A stretch of 64,000 bases of DNA from Alligator mississippiensis (taxonomy: Eukaryota > Chordata > Crocodylia > Alligatoridae), in assembly GCF_030867095.1 (NCBI RefSeq), contig NC_081824.1, forward strand, positions 352,692,203-352,756,202, written 5' to 3'. Shown here piece after piece: positions 55,173-64,000 of this stretch. The notes under the pieces are model-generated. The model was not told the origin of the DNA and did no database searches. It worked only from the letters and a program-made list of their open reading frames with translations. Numbering within the stretch: position 1 is the first letter of the stretch; each line of letters opens with the position of its first letter. Position numbers and translations under genes: made by a program.

Positions 55173-56043
55173 TGTGACAGGATGCCACCCCAGGGGTGGC
55201 CATAAAGCACCTGAAGTTCCTCTAGCCCTAGCTCATTCTGCTCTCTTTGGCCAGTCACCCCTTCTCTCACCTGCCAGACTTCGTTGGAATTGTTTTTATA
55301 TAAAAAGAGGCTGCCCCAGGGCTTCCCAATCAGCCCTCAATCTCCCATGATCACAATGTGTTTGTGGTTCTCACCTTAAGGATTAATTGCATGGATCCAG
55401 TATACTCCATGCCCCACAGTTGTGATTCATTCTACATGCTTAGCCCCTCAATACCCTCAGCCCCTCTCTAGGCTCCAGACACCTTATCAGGGATCCTGGT
55501 TTTCTCCAAATTTAAAAAAAATCCCCAATTTTCAGTTTAAAAAAGAGTAACCCCAAATCCACTTTTTTGCATGATTTAAATGAAACACCATCAATACATT
55601 AGTGATGTTTCATTTTAATCATGGAAAAATGTGGTTTTGCGGTTAGTTTTTTTTAACTGAAAATTTGGGATTTTTTTTAAATCGAAGAAATCCATGATCC
55701 CTGCCAATTAGGTCCCACACACTCAGCTTCCCTCTAGACTCCAGACCTCTCATTGGGTCCCCAGGAACCTCCTGCTCCCTTTAGTTGCTTTCCAAACCTC
55801 CAGATTGGTTCAGACTGCACTTTCCTTGCTGGTATTCAATCATCCTGCTAAGCCAATATTCCCTCAGTAGGCTCCAAGATCTTACTGCTGGCTGCACTCA
55901 GGTCTGGGCTTATATCTTGCCTAGACCCAGCTTTCCTCTAGGGTTAAATGACTCCATAATGAGCCCTGGCCACACCTGTAGGCTGCCTTACCACTAGCCT
56001 GCCTGCTTTTTGAGGTGGAAGGAGCAACAAGCCTCCTGCCACA
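55173..56043 (-). mobile_element. Solo LTR, minus strand, carrying a palindromic insert
   Basis: Read on the minus strand it begins TGTGGCAGGAGG and ends with CCTGTCACA; flanks are GATCC (55168-55172) and GATGC (56044-56048), a 5-bp duplication with one mismatch. The minus strand shows a U3-like order: GGGTCTAGGCAAGATATAAG (TATA-type) about 130 bases after the start. The start TGTGGCAGG is shared with the LTR at 48181. About 655 bases are LTR, the other 216 being the palindromic element at 55488. No internal genes. Whether it is a retrovirus or Gypsy LTR is open. Confidence 0.6.
55488..55703. mobile_element. Palindromic MITE, 216 bp
   Basis: Nearly the whole element is an inverted repeat: CAGGGATCCTGGTTTTCTCC on the left against CAGGGATCATGGATTTCTTC from the right, then AAAAAAAATCCCCAATTTTC against AAAAAAAATCCCAAATTTTC, CCACTTTTTTGCATGAT against CCACATTTTTCCATGAT, and ATGAAACA on both. 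Arms are about 100 bases and the loop only about 10. CAGGGAT ends suggest a hAT-like origin, but the flanking octamers do not match well. Confidence 0.8.
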
Positions 56044-56089
56044 GATGCTATGGTTATTTGTTTTCAGATTGGCCTCTGCCCAGGTATTG

Positions 56090-58110
56090 CAATAGATTTT
56101 TTTCCCCCCCCTGTGTCCTTTTTAATATAATGAGCTAAAGAATATGGCCAAATAAATGTATCTCTGGACACCATCTTAAATAAGAGAGAGAATGACCAGA
56201 TCATCAGTATATAATGGGTATTTTGTCTCTGAGTTTTTCACCTTGTTGCAGTTAGACCAGACTGTATCAGGGTGAGGTTATGTTTCTGTTTTGCTTTCCT
56301 TTCTTGCTTTGAAAGCCTGAGTTTGGCAACATTGTTTATGACATACTGGGTCATCTGATTCATGTATATTTGTATACAACGTGTCCTCCTATACTAATAA
56401 TTTAATAGGTGCCAAACTCATTTTAAAAGTTTTTCTTAAATTTTGAAGTGTACAGCTTTTCTTGTGCTTTGTGTTTTTACTTATTTGTTAAAGAACATCT
56501 GCTGGGTAAACAGGTAGTCTGTATTTCTTTCCTCAGGGAGGAAAGTGATTCATTTTTAATGGATTACTATTATATTTGTTTAGATGCTGTATTTGTTTCC
56601 TGGCAATCCTACAGAAAAGTTTGCCAACTTTGCTGATAATGTGGGGTACATATGATGTTACATTTAAATCAACCAAACCAGGGTTAGGTCAGTCTAAATG
56701 CCCAATCGTACAGGCATGCAGAGGGCTCAAATTGCCCTAAAAATGACATGCCCAATCTAAATTAGTTCACTTGAGTAGGTGCTCTAGTTTAGATTGAGAT
56801 TGAGTTAATTTGATCTAAGAAAGTGTTATCTGATCTGTTGAATGCCATTATGTGTTCACACTGTAGTCCCAAAGCTGGGAAACCCCATCCCCTGGCTCCA
56901 GGCCTGGGGCTGTGCTATTCTCACCCTCCCCAGCTTTGACTGGGCTATTTTTAGCCCCCAAACTGGGCAACCCACCAGGCCCTTCTTTCCCTCCCCACCC
57001 CCTCCGCCCCCCTGCTGATCCTACCAATTTTCCTTACCCCATGGACATGGTAGCCTTCTCCCAAGTCCCACTGCAAGTTGCTTACTCTCTCTTCAGCTCT
57101 TGGGAAAGAAGAATGGTTGCATGCACTGCTTCAAGTCTGCATGAATATGGCATAAAGTAAACAGTGTGAATGTAGGCTGGGTGAGGTGAATGGCTGTATG
57201 TGCCTTTGAATACTTCTGTAGTTTGGGTTGAAGTATCTCCACTTCATGTATGGGGCTGTATGTCCGTCAGACTACATCTCAGGGACTAGAAACTTGGATT
57301 CAGTGGTTCTAGAAAGGCCTCCACATTTACTGCTGTATTAGTATTTTGTTTTCTACACTGTTTGAACAACGTGATATTCTAGATTTGGATTTTTAGATCA
57401 TTTCTTGTTCCTTGTAGTCTTGTTCCAGAGACCACCATGGGATTTAGGAGTTTTTAATGGTATTTTCAAGTAGATTTGTTCTGAAGATGCTCTGTTCTTC
57501 TAATTTCTAGAGTGGATTCCTTTGTATTTATCTTGGAAATGTGCTTTTTCTAATTTTCCTTTTCTGTGTTGCTGGTCTTTGTTTTGCTTTGTTGGCCTTA
57601 AGTTATTTATGGGCTTACAAGGAGGGTACGGTTTCCATTGCATTGTCAACATGTGCTATTTTTTTCTGGCGTGTACTGTGACTTTTTCTGATGGAGCCCA
57701 AATCTGTCCTGGTAAACTGTGTACATCTTAGTGTCACGTGGGCTTCGTGTTTTAATCTGGAGAGTTCCCTCGCTATTTTCTTTAGCTTATAGCAGCGTGT
57801 ATCAAACCATTCTTTTTCTTTGCAACTCAAGTGGGAATAAATCCTGTTTTACTGTTTGCTTAGCTGCTTTGTTGCAGACCTTGTGGAAGTCTCTTACTGC
57901 ATTGCTATTGCCAATTGTTGTTTGCCCAGTGTGTTTAGAAACATAATTAAGTTTTTAGTTTGGGGGTGCTTGAGAGGTTTCTCATATTCTCCTTTAGGAT
58001 ATATTTCTCAAGTAGTTGATAGTGGTTTTGTGTTTTTCTGTGATTTTTATGCAATTTCTTTAGGGTTAGGGCTATTGAACTATGGACTGATTAGTATAGT
58101 TTGACTATAT
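56090..58110 (-). mobile_element. Probable LINE ORF2 relic, minus strand
   Basis: On the minus strand, 57830-57615 reads C-K-E-K-E-W-F-D-T-R-C-Y-K-L-K-K followed by a basic, helical stretch. The W-F-D-x-x-C-x-x-x-K-K motif and a coiled basic region are found between the endonuclease and RT domains of several LINE clades. No RT motif is legible, so the clade is unknown. Without a search this could also be chance. Confidence 0.35.
56848..57175. mobile_element. MITE with TTCACACTGT ends
   Basis: The left end TATGTGTTCACACTGTAG (56850) and the reverse of the right end, GCCTACATTCACACTGTTTA, form an inverted repeat. The interior is C-rich (CCCTCCCCACCCCCTCCGCC at 56991-57010). It sits in the presumed LINE relic. 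No clear duplication. Confidence 0.5.
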
Positions 58111-58114
58111 TAAT

Positions 58115-60480
58115 ATATTTATAACAGCTCTTAACTGTATTGGTATGATACAGCCAATCACATGTCTGTCCATTGTTAAGTTAAAAGAGCAATTATATGT
58201 GTAGTATGGCTCAGTGAATTTAACCTGCTGTGTGTATAGTTTGGGTAAATTGCTCTCCTTGCTTCTTAAAGACCACTCTAAGCAATTTACCAAAATATGA
58301 GGGCCACAAAATGGAATGAAGGTCTCTAGTTATGTTTTAATGCCTAGGAAATGCATCCTTCTCAGTGGACTTGCCTGTATTTACAAAATGAGTGGGGTGG
58401 CTTTAGGCATGCAAGTGGAGGAGATGGCATAACAAGCATTGTTATCTCCCATGTAGTACTGCATGGGCACAGGGCATAGTCCTATTAAGGAGTATAGGTA
58501 CTGTTTCTTATAAAACTGCGGCCAGCACCTACCACCCAAAAAGAGGCAGTGAGGAGCAAGAAAATCCTAGCTACAAAATTAGCTCACCAGTCATTTAAAC
58601 TGGATCGGTTCAGAAGGAAAGGAGAAGAAGCGTATGCTGCACAAGGGAGGTGGAAATGCCCCTGCAATTTGTAGTTCCCAGGAGCACTGAGTCGGCCAAC
58701 ATGCTTCCTAGTGCTTTCATTGCATCACATCCTGCATCTGTAAAAGCCAGGATCAGACCTCCAAATAGGAAATATTCCTTACAAGGGTTATTTGTTGCAA
58801 TCACTGATTTAAGTAAATTAATTGGATGGTATATTAGACATAAGAACTTGTCTCAAAAGATATAGTTCCAGTGAGCTGAATAGAATTATATAGGATATAA
58901 CTGCTGGCTCATACCACAGCTCCCCTTGTGTTTTCAGTAATATAATGTATAGCATCTACATATTGAATAAGCCCTGAGTACATCCCTTAATCTGGCAGAA
59001 AGGAACAAAGAGGAAACGTTCCTTACAAATGAGGAGGTATAGATATGGAGCCATAATGAAAAAGTCACAATTCTGCTTTTAAGTGAGGGTAACACATATG
59101 CTTCAGTACTAACTCAGAAGGGGGTGCTGTTACCTCATCTGATTTCTGTACATTATACGTATGAATCCTCATCAAGATTTTCAAACCAGACCAGACCAAA
59201 CCAAACCAAATCAAAGCAGATGTTTCTTTTCCCTTTCCTTCTTCATTATTTCAACATTTTTAAAAAACAGCAACAAAGTCATTACTTTCTGAGTATGAAT
59301 CCTCTTTGGATTGTAGAAAAAAACTAGTTTATGTTTTCATTCAACATCAGATTCTTTTGAGATGTGTGCAAACTTCTGTGAATGGACAGCCTGCAGTAGT
59401 GCATTGATTTGAAAAATAAATTCTGCTGTACCATGGTGACAATATTGCTGTCTTATTAAATGTACACCCCAAAAAATTAAAGGACCACAGTCAGGGCAAA
59501 AGTAATATATTTGACAAAAAACCTGCCACCTGATTTTTATAGATTATGCTATTAGAACATTAAAATAAACTCTACCTTTATCACTATTTGTGCTATTTGT
59601 TTAATTTCTGAATTTCTCTGTTTGGTCCATTAAAAATGGCTAGTTCAGTTTAATTGATTATTTTTTCTCTTTTCTATTTGCTGTGTTTAATACTCAAAAG
59701 AGAAAGAGATCTGATAGCAGTTTGATGGCTTTAGGGGGTGTACTCAATTTAAAAATTCACTTGCATGTTCATTTTTGTCCCTGCTGCCCTTTTCTTCGCT
59801 ATCCTATCCCTGACTGTTTGTGTTTTAGAACCTCAACTCCCACCCTGGTTGAGGATGTGATATCCTGACTTGGAACTTTAACTTCAGTCTACACTGAGGC
59901 TAATGTGGACGTATCCAAAAGTAATTTCAAATTAACTAGCTGAATTGCCAATAGCAGTGCAACAGCAGTATGCGGTTTAATTGGGGCTGCCAAACTCACT
60001 TCTCCAATTATTTGATGACTGCTAGATGCTTTTTAAAGAAAGCATGACAATGAAATCATAAAGCATCAACATGGGATTCATAAGCGTGTCTTTTTGGAGT
60101 ATAAATGGCCCCAAAAAATAGATTCTAAAATCTTCAGTTATGAAATGGGCTAAAATTAATAGGAAGTATCAGTGCTTAAAGACTGTCAAATACTTTACTG
60201 TGTTAATACTAATAATAGGAGTAGTTAAATTTTCAAAACAACAGTAGTATTTTCAAAAGTGCTTAGCATGGTTTTAACTCTAACTCTCCAATTGACTTCA
60301 CTTTTAGAAGAAGGAGGCTACTACTTTAAAAAGACCTTAGCTTTTAAGAATGTTAAGGTCTTTTTTTAAATGTTTGATCTTATCGAAGAGGCTAATTTGA
60401 TATGGAATTCTCCAGTCCTCCTTTGTTCCTGGGCCATATCTCTGGAAACATTTATGTATGTGTTTAAATTAACACCCAGG
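58115..60480. other. AT-rich single-copy-like DNA with one hairpin
   Basis: No gene or repeat end recognised over 2.4 kb. A perfect 12-bp stem AAAAAGACCTTA/TAAGGTCTTTTT with a 14-nt loop lies at 60328-60365. GTCTACACTGAGGCTAATGT at 59888 may be a lone MITE end. Confidence 0.4.
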
Positions 60481-60490
60481 AGAGGTTAAT

Positions 60491-60941
60491 GAGTGTGCCC
60501 CCACAAGTGCTCATGTGTAGTTTGCACCACTGCAAATTTCACACACCACATATGCAGGCATTTGCCACGCTGTTAATTTGCAGCATGGTGGGGTTTTTTG
60601 ACACTGGGGGATCCTGGTGTCAAAAAAACCCATACCAAAAAAAAGTGGGTTGCCACCCAAAACTGGAGCCTGGCTGGCCAGAGCCATTCTCTGGCTGCCA
60701 GCCACACTCTGCACATCCACATTGCCACTTCTGGAGCCCCAGGAGGCCTCCAGGACCCCAGGTAAGGCTGTTGGGGCCAGCCCAGGTGCTGGTTCCAGCC
60801 TCCTCTGCCCCACCCAGGGCAACTTGTGGCATGCCAGAGCACACATGCAGGGGCATTGCCCAGAGACAATGAGCAGCAGCATAAATGTGCCACGGCTAGT
60901 TGTCCCCAGAGATGCATGTTCCTGCTTGTGGGGATGTGCCC
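60491..60941. mobile_element. Harbinger/Chompy-like MITE, 451 bp, hairpin-rich
   Basis: The left end GAGTGTGCCCCCACAAGTGC and the reverse of the right end, GGGCACATCCCCACAAGCAG, match at 11 of the first 18 positions and the differences are all transitions; both fit the end type of 40996-43401. Two strong hairpins lie inside: TTTTTTGACAC/GTGTCAAAAAA (60594-60627) and GGCTGGC-CAGAG/CTCTG-GCT-GCCAGCC (60672-60703). CCAG/GTAAGG at 60759-60767 is donor-like. Confidence 0.6.
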
Positions 60942-60944
60942 AGT

Positions 60945-62920
60945 AGGACTACTCAAATACACCAAATTAAGCACAAGGATAAGAAACTTCAGGGTCAGGC
61001 CATAAGCTTGTGAATTTTAGAGGACAGGAAACAAGCTGTATTTAAGTTTTAGGCAATGCCTCACACGCTTCTGGTTGCTCTAAAAATAATAACTAGGAAC
61101 AAATCTTAAATGATAGACCCAGAGAAGATGCAAAGTTGCAGAGAAACCCAGAAGTGAGGAGAACATTGCATTTGGTCCTTGTGCCTGTTGTGAAAGAAGT
61201 GGGTTTCCAACAGGCATTTGAATAAGGAAAGGATAGGCTCTGGTGTATGTTTCATGAAGATGAGTAGTTCAATCTGAGATTTTTAGTTTCTTGGTCTTCC
61301 AATATACCTGTTTCAAGATTTTTAGGGCTTAGAGCTTACTTGTAAGCTCATCTCACCAAGACTGATAGCATCTTATGCAATTACCTGTTTTCAGGCTCTT
61401 TCACAGAAAGGAAACTGGATTTCTTTGGCTTGCGTACCGTGTGTGACAATGACCTTCCTGACACTTTGCAGTTCTTAGCTCTAAATATCTGAGGTTAAAA
61501 TCTTTACAAATAATTTAAATAAATGCATGACAACATGGGTGGCTACAAAACCCATTAGTTCCATCAAATATCAGGGATGGTTACCTACAAGTACCACTCA
61601 GTCCTTGAGCTTTCGAACCCATTACTCATAAAACACAACCTTTGGAACAGGGTACAACTTGTTGTATGTTTGTGGGAAGCTGAGAGCTCCCAGCCTTTTG
61701 TATATACTTCATAAAACAGTCCTGAGAGGCCTGATCATGCTCTTGAGTATGAAGCTTGCCTTTCTTTCCCTTGTGTGGTTCACTCAAGAGCTGATTGCAG
61801 TAGCAGTTCTTGTGGTCACGGACTGCTCGGCCCTTCTTATCTGTTTGAAGTGAATTGCCCAAGGGAAGACCATAGCACTATCCCAGCAACAGAGCCAGAG
61901 GAGCAGGCATGACAAGCTGGAAGTAGCACAGAGAGCTCACCCTTTTCTGCACCAAGGGGCTTGGGGACAAACTGTAACTTCTGAAACATAAACTCTCATG
62001 ATGCTTCCCATAGGGCTGCAGCACCCTGCATAGACCTTGCCACCACCTTCCATCAGTCTGTATGGAAATCACAGAGTCTAGTCTTCTATTTTCTCATGAT
62101 GTGTGACTCAGTTTTGTTATGCCTCTGCATATTCATAGTTTAATTTTGCACTCCTATTTTAGCAAGTAGTAAGCAGACTGTGTTGGTGAAGTTTAGGATC
62201 ATGGGATATATTTAGCTAATAAACAGGAAGTTAAACACCAAATGATAGCTGAATAGGAAGTCATGCCGCTACTACTGAAACCCTCTGAAAACTCTCCATT
62301 GCTAGAACCAGCAAAATGAGGCAGGAAAGCTTCAGAAATATTCCCGTCTGTAGACAAGCCTTAAGGGAATACTTAACTGTGTAAAATCATGATATTAAAA
62401 GCTACTGTTGGGAAGGAGAAATGGACAACACAGTTAACATAACTGCTGTGGAACCCTCTGTCATTTCAGATTTGTATAATTTGTTTGCAGGATAGGAAAG
62501 AGATTCTGTTATTAAGACAGGAGTTTAACACCCTCACAAAAGAAAAAAAAATCAACAAATCTGATATTTCTTTCTGTGTGGCGAGAAGCACAGGGTATTT
62601 TGGAGCTGTGAAAATGCTAGGAAAAAACTCAAGAATAACAAACTCTGAATATTTTCAGTCAGAGTAAAATGCACCCTGTGAGGGACATGCTCTAAGATAT
62701 GCCTTTCAGATGGGGACAGAGTCCAAATGGATGCCTTGTAACAACGATAAAGGGCCTTGCTGAAATGTATTAGTATGGAGAACTCGCTCAGAGAGGACGC
62801 AATCAGAGATCAAGCTATGGAGAGTTGTAGTTCTTTGTACATATGGGATTCAGTCAAATAGGGAACAAAATCTCAACTCTTAGGTGCACAGGTGATCAGA
62901 GCTGAAAACCCCCCACAGTC
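60945..62920. other. Unassigned single-copy-like DNA
   Basis: No gene, RNA or repeat end recognised. A lysine-rich 60-codon frame at 62485-62667 follows TTTGCAG, which could mimic an exon start, but it shows no known domain. Confidence 0.4.
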
Positions 62921-62926
62921 CATATG

Positions 62927-63099
62927 CAGAGGTGTAACAGAGCCTCCCTGTACCCTGGGCAGTGGAAATGCACAGGGCAGAGGCAGCTGCTGGTGACGTG
63001 GCTGGCCCGCATCTGCAGCAGTTGCTGTTTGTACGTCCTCTGCCTTAGTAGTTGCCTGGGACTGATGCCCTGGTCACCTCCCTCTCAGTTATGCTACTG
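62927..63099. mobile_element. hAT MITE, 173 bp
   Basis: The ends CAGAGGTGTAAC and GTTATGCTACTG are inverted repeats. The duplication is TCCATATG (62919-62926) and TCCGTATG (63100-63107), one mismatch. Confidence 0.85.
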
Positions 63100-63109
63100 T
63101 CCGTATGAG

Positions 63110-64000
63110 AGCTCTTTATGCCTTTCCTTGCTACATGTTGTAGAGGGAAAGTTGTACTATGTTTATGGACGTGTCTACTTTTCTCTTGGCCATTCCACCT
63201 TTTCTGCTGCAGCACTTAGCATATATGTCTCACTTACATGATGCTGTCTACCTCTCTAAATAAGGACAGCTCAACCACTTTTAAATTTTTTTTGCCCAAT
63301 CTATTGAGCATTACTGTTCCCTAGTCCAGTGGCAACTCACATCGTTGTGTCTATGTATCGCGTATCGGATCAGGCCCTTAGAGTTCGATACACACTTTGT
63401 TCCACGCTGGTTGCTATCTTTACTCCAAGGCTGAGTTCTCCTATATAGGTTTGATTGTACAATGTTATAAAACACTCCATGAAACTTGGTATAAAGTGAT
63501 TTTGAAAATCTTCCAGCATTATCCTGGAGTATAAACAGTTAGCTACAATTGGAAATTCTAAGCTACAGACAATGGGAGATGGTAACCTCTTGTGCATCGG
63601 ATTTAAAATTATAGGATCATTGACCTTAAATGATTCATGTAGCCTGGGAAATCTAGAGTTAAGCAGCTTGCAAAACCGTGAAAGCCAGCCACAAGTCTGT
63701 AGAACAGAAGCCTTCTTCTGGTTTTCCTCCTGGTATTAAGTGTTGTTTCAATCAAAGTACAGGTAGCACTTCAAGAATGACAGATCATGTGAGCTTTATG
63801 CCCCTGCATAATGAGATTGTTTCATAACCCTACTGCATTTGACTTTTACATTATGGAATATGCTATAAAAACTCCTTTGAACAATCAGCAAAATATAAAT
63901 GAGAAGATTTTTAGAAGTGCTGTTTTTGTTTTAATGGTGTATTGAAACTGACTCTTCGGAAAGTGAGAATCACAATGAAGAAAATTACAAATAAAAACAG
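63110..64000. other. Unassigned DNA at window end
   Basis: No gene seen. 63340-63400 keeps several CpGs (ATGTATCGCGTATCGGATC), unusual for this window. The rest is AT-rich. Confidence 0.4.

Noticed and set aside
57615..57830. Host protein-coding exon
   Set aside because: The W-F-D-x-x-C and basic stretch fit a LINE linker better; no splice sites frame it.
61626..61862. Processed pseudogene suggested by a basic 78-codon minus-strand frame
   Set aside because: I could not match it to any known protein, and there is no poly(A) tract or duplication.

Overview
This window looks like vertebrate nuclear DNA, most likely from a crocodilian or another CR1-rich sauropsid such as a turtle. I find no intact protein-coding gene, no exon chain and no functional RNA gene. 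The reasons for this reading are CR1 LINE 3' tails with the typical 'CCAGCCCTACTTCTCT' motif, long AT-rich CpG-poor single-copy stretches, CA microsatellites, many hAT-like and PIF/Harbinger-like non-autonomous DNA transposons with readable target-site duplications (TSDs), and solo LTRs. It reads as an intron or gene-desert segment crowded with accessory elements. Family names come from recognised motifs, not database searches.

Layout. 1-2.1 kb is plain AT-rich DNA. 2.1-6.7 kb is an old CR1-type LINE whose reverse-transcriptase part (2.1-2.83 kb) and 3' tail (6.0-6.74 kb) are now separated by about 3.2 kb of later sequence: an A-rich repeat, a Harbinger-like element and a GC-rich block with a hAT-type end. 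7.4-8.1 kb is a hAT MITE. 9.9-10.84 kb is a broken hAT transposase gene of the ZMYM1-like type. 13.4-18.85 kb carries Harbinger MITEs, a possible conserved noncoding stretch (14.45-15.3 kb) and a large GC-rich palindrome. At 21.7-23.4 kb a CR1 copy is split by a 1.15-kb Harbinger-like element with a CTA duplication. 24-32 kb is the densest part: an L2-type LINE relic, four hAT MITEs with near-perfect or perfect 8-bp TSDs, a solo LTR with a perfect 5-bp TSD, and two larger elements sharing an unusual end joined to a CR1 tail. 32-40 kb is mostly plain. 41.0-43.4 kb is a 2.4-kb Harbinger-like element with a 20-bp minisatellite, a G-rich tract and a run of strong hairpins. 44.9-49.8 kb holds two related MITEs, a hAT MITE and a long LTR with an internal tandem array. 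51.8-58.1 kb contains a fold-back repeat, MITE/CR1/hAT nests, a minus-strand LTR carrying a 216-bp palindromic element, and a probable LINE relic. 58-64 kb is mostly plain with a hairpin-rich MITE at 60.5 kb and a small hAT MITE at 62.9 kb.

The elements do not form a pathway; the interest lies in their nesting and secondary structure. Several unrelated-looking families carry GC-rich, palindromic interiors, some with consensus splice-donor sequences at the border of the GC-rich block. The best candidates for something undescribed are the hairpin series at 43.08-43.37 kb, the paired long inverted repeats at 18.4 and 28.3 kb, the palindromic element at 55.5 kb, and the shared transposon-end/CR1-tail module at 29.4 and 31.7 kb.
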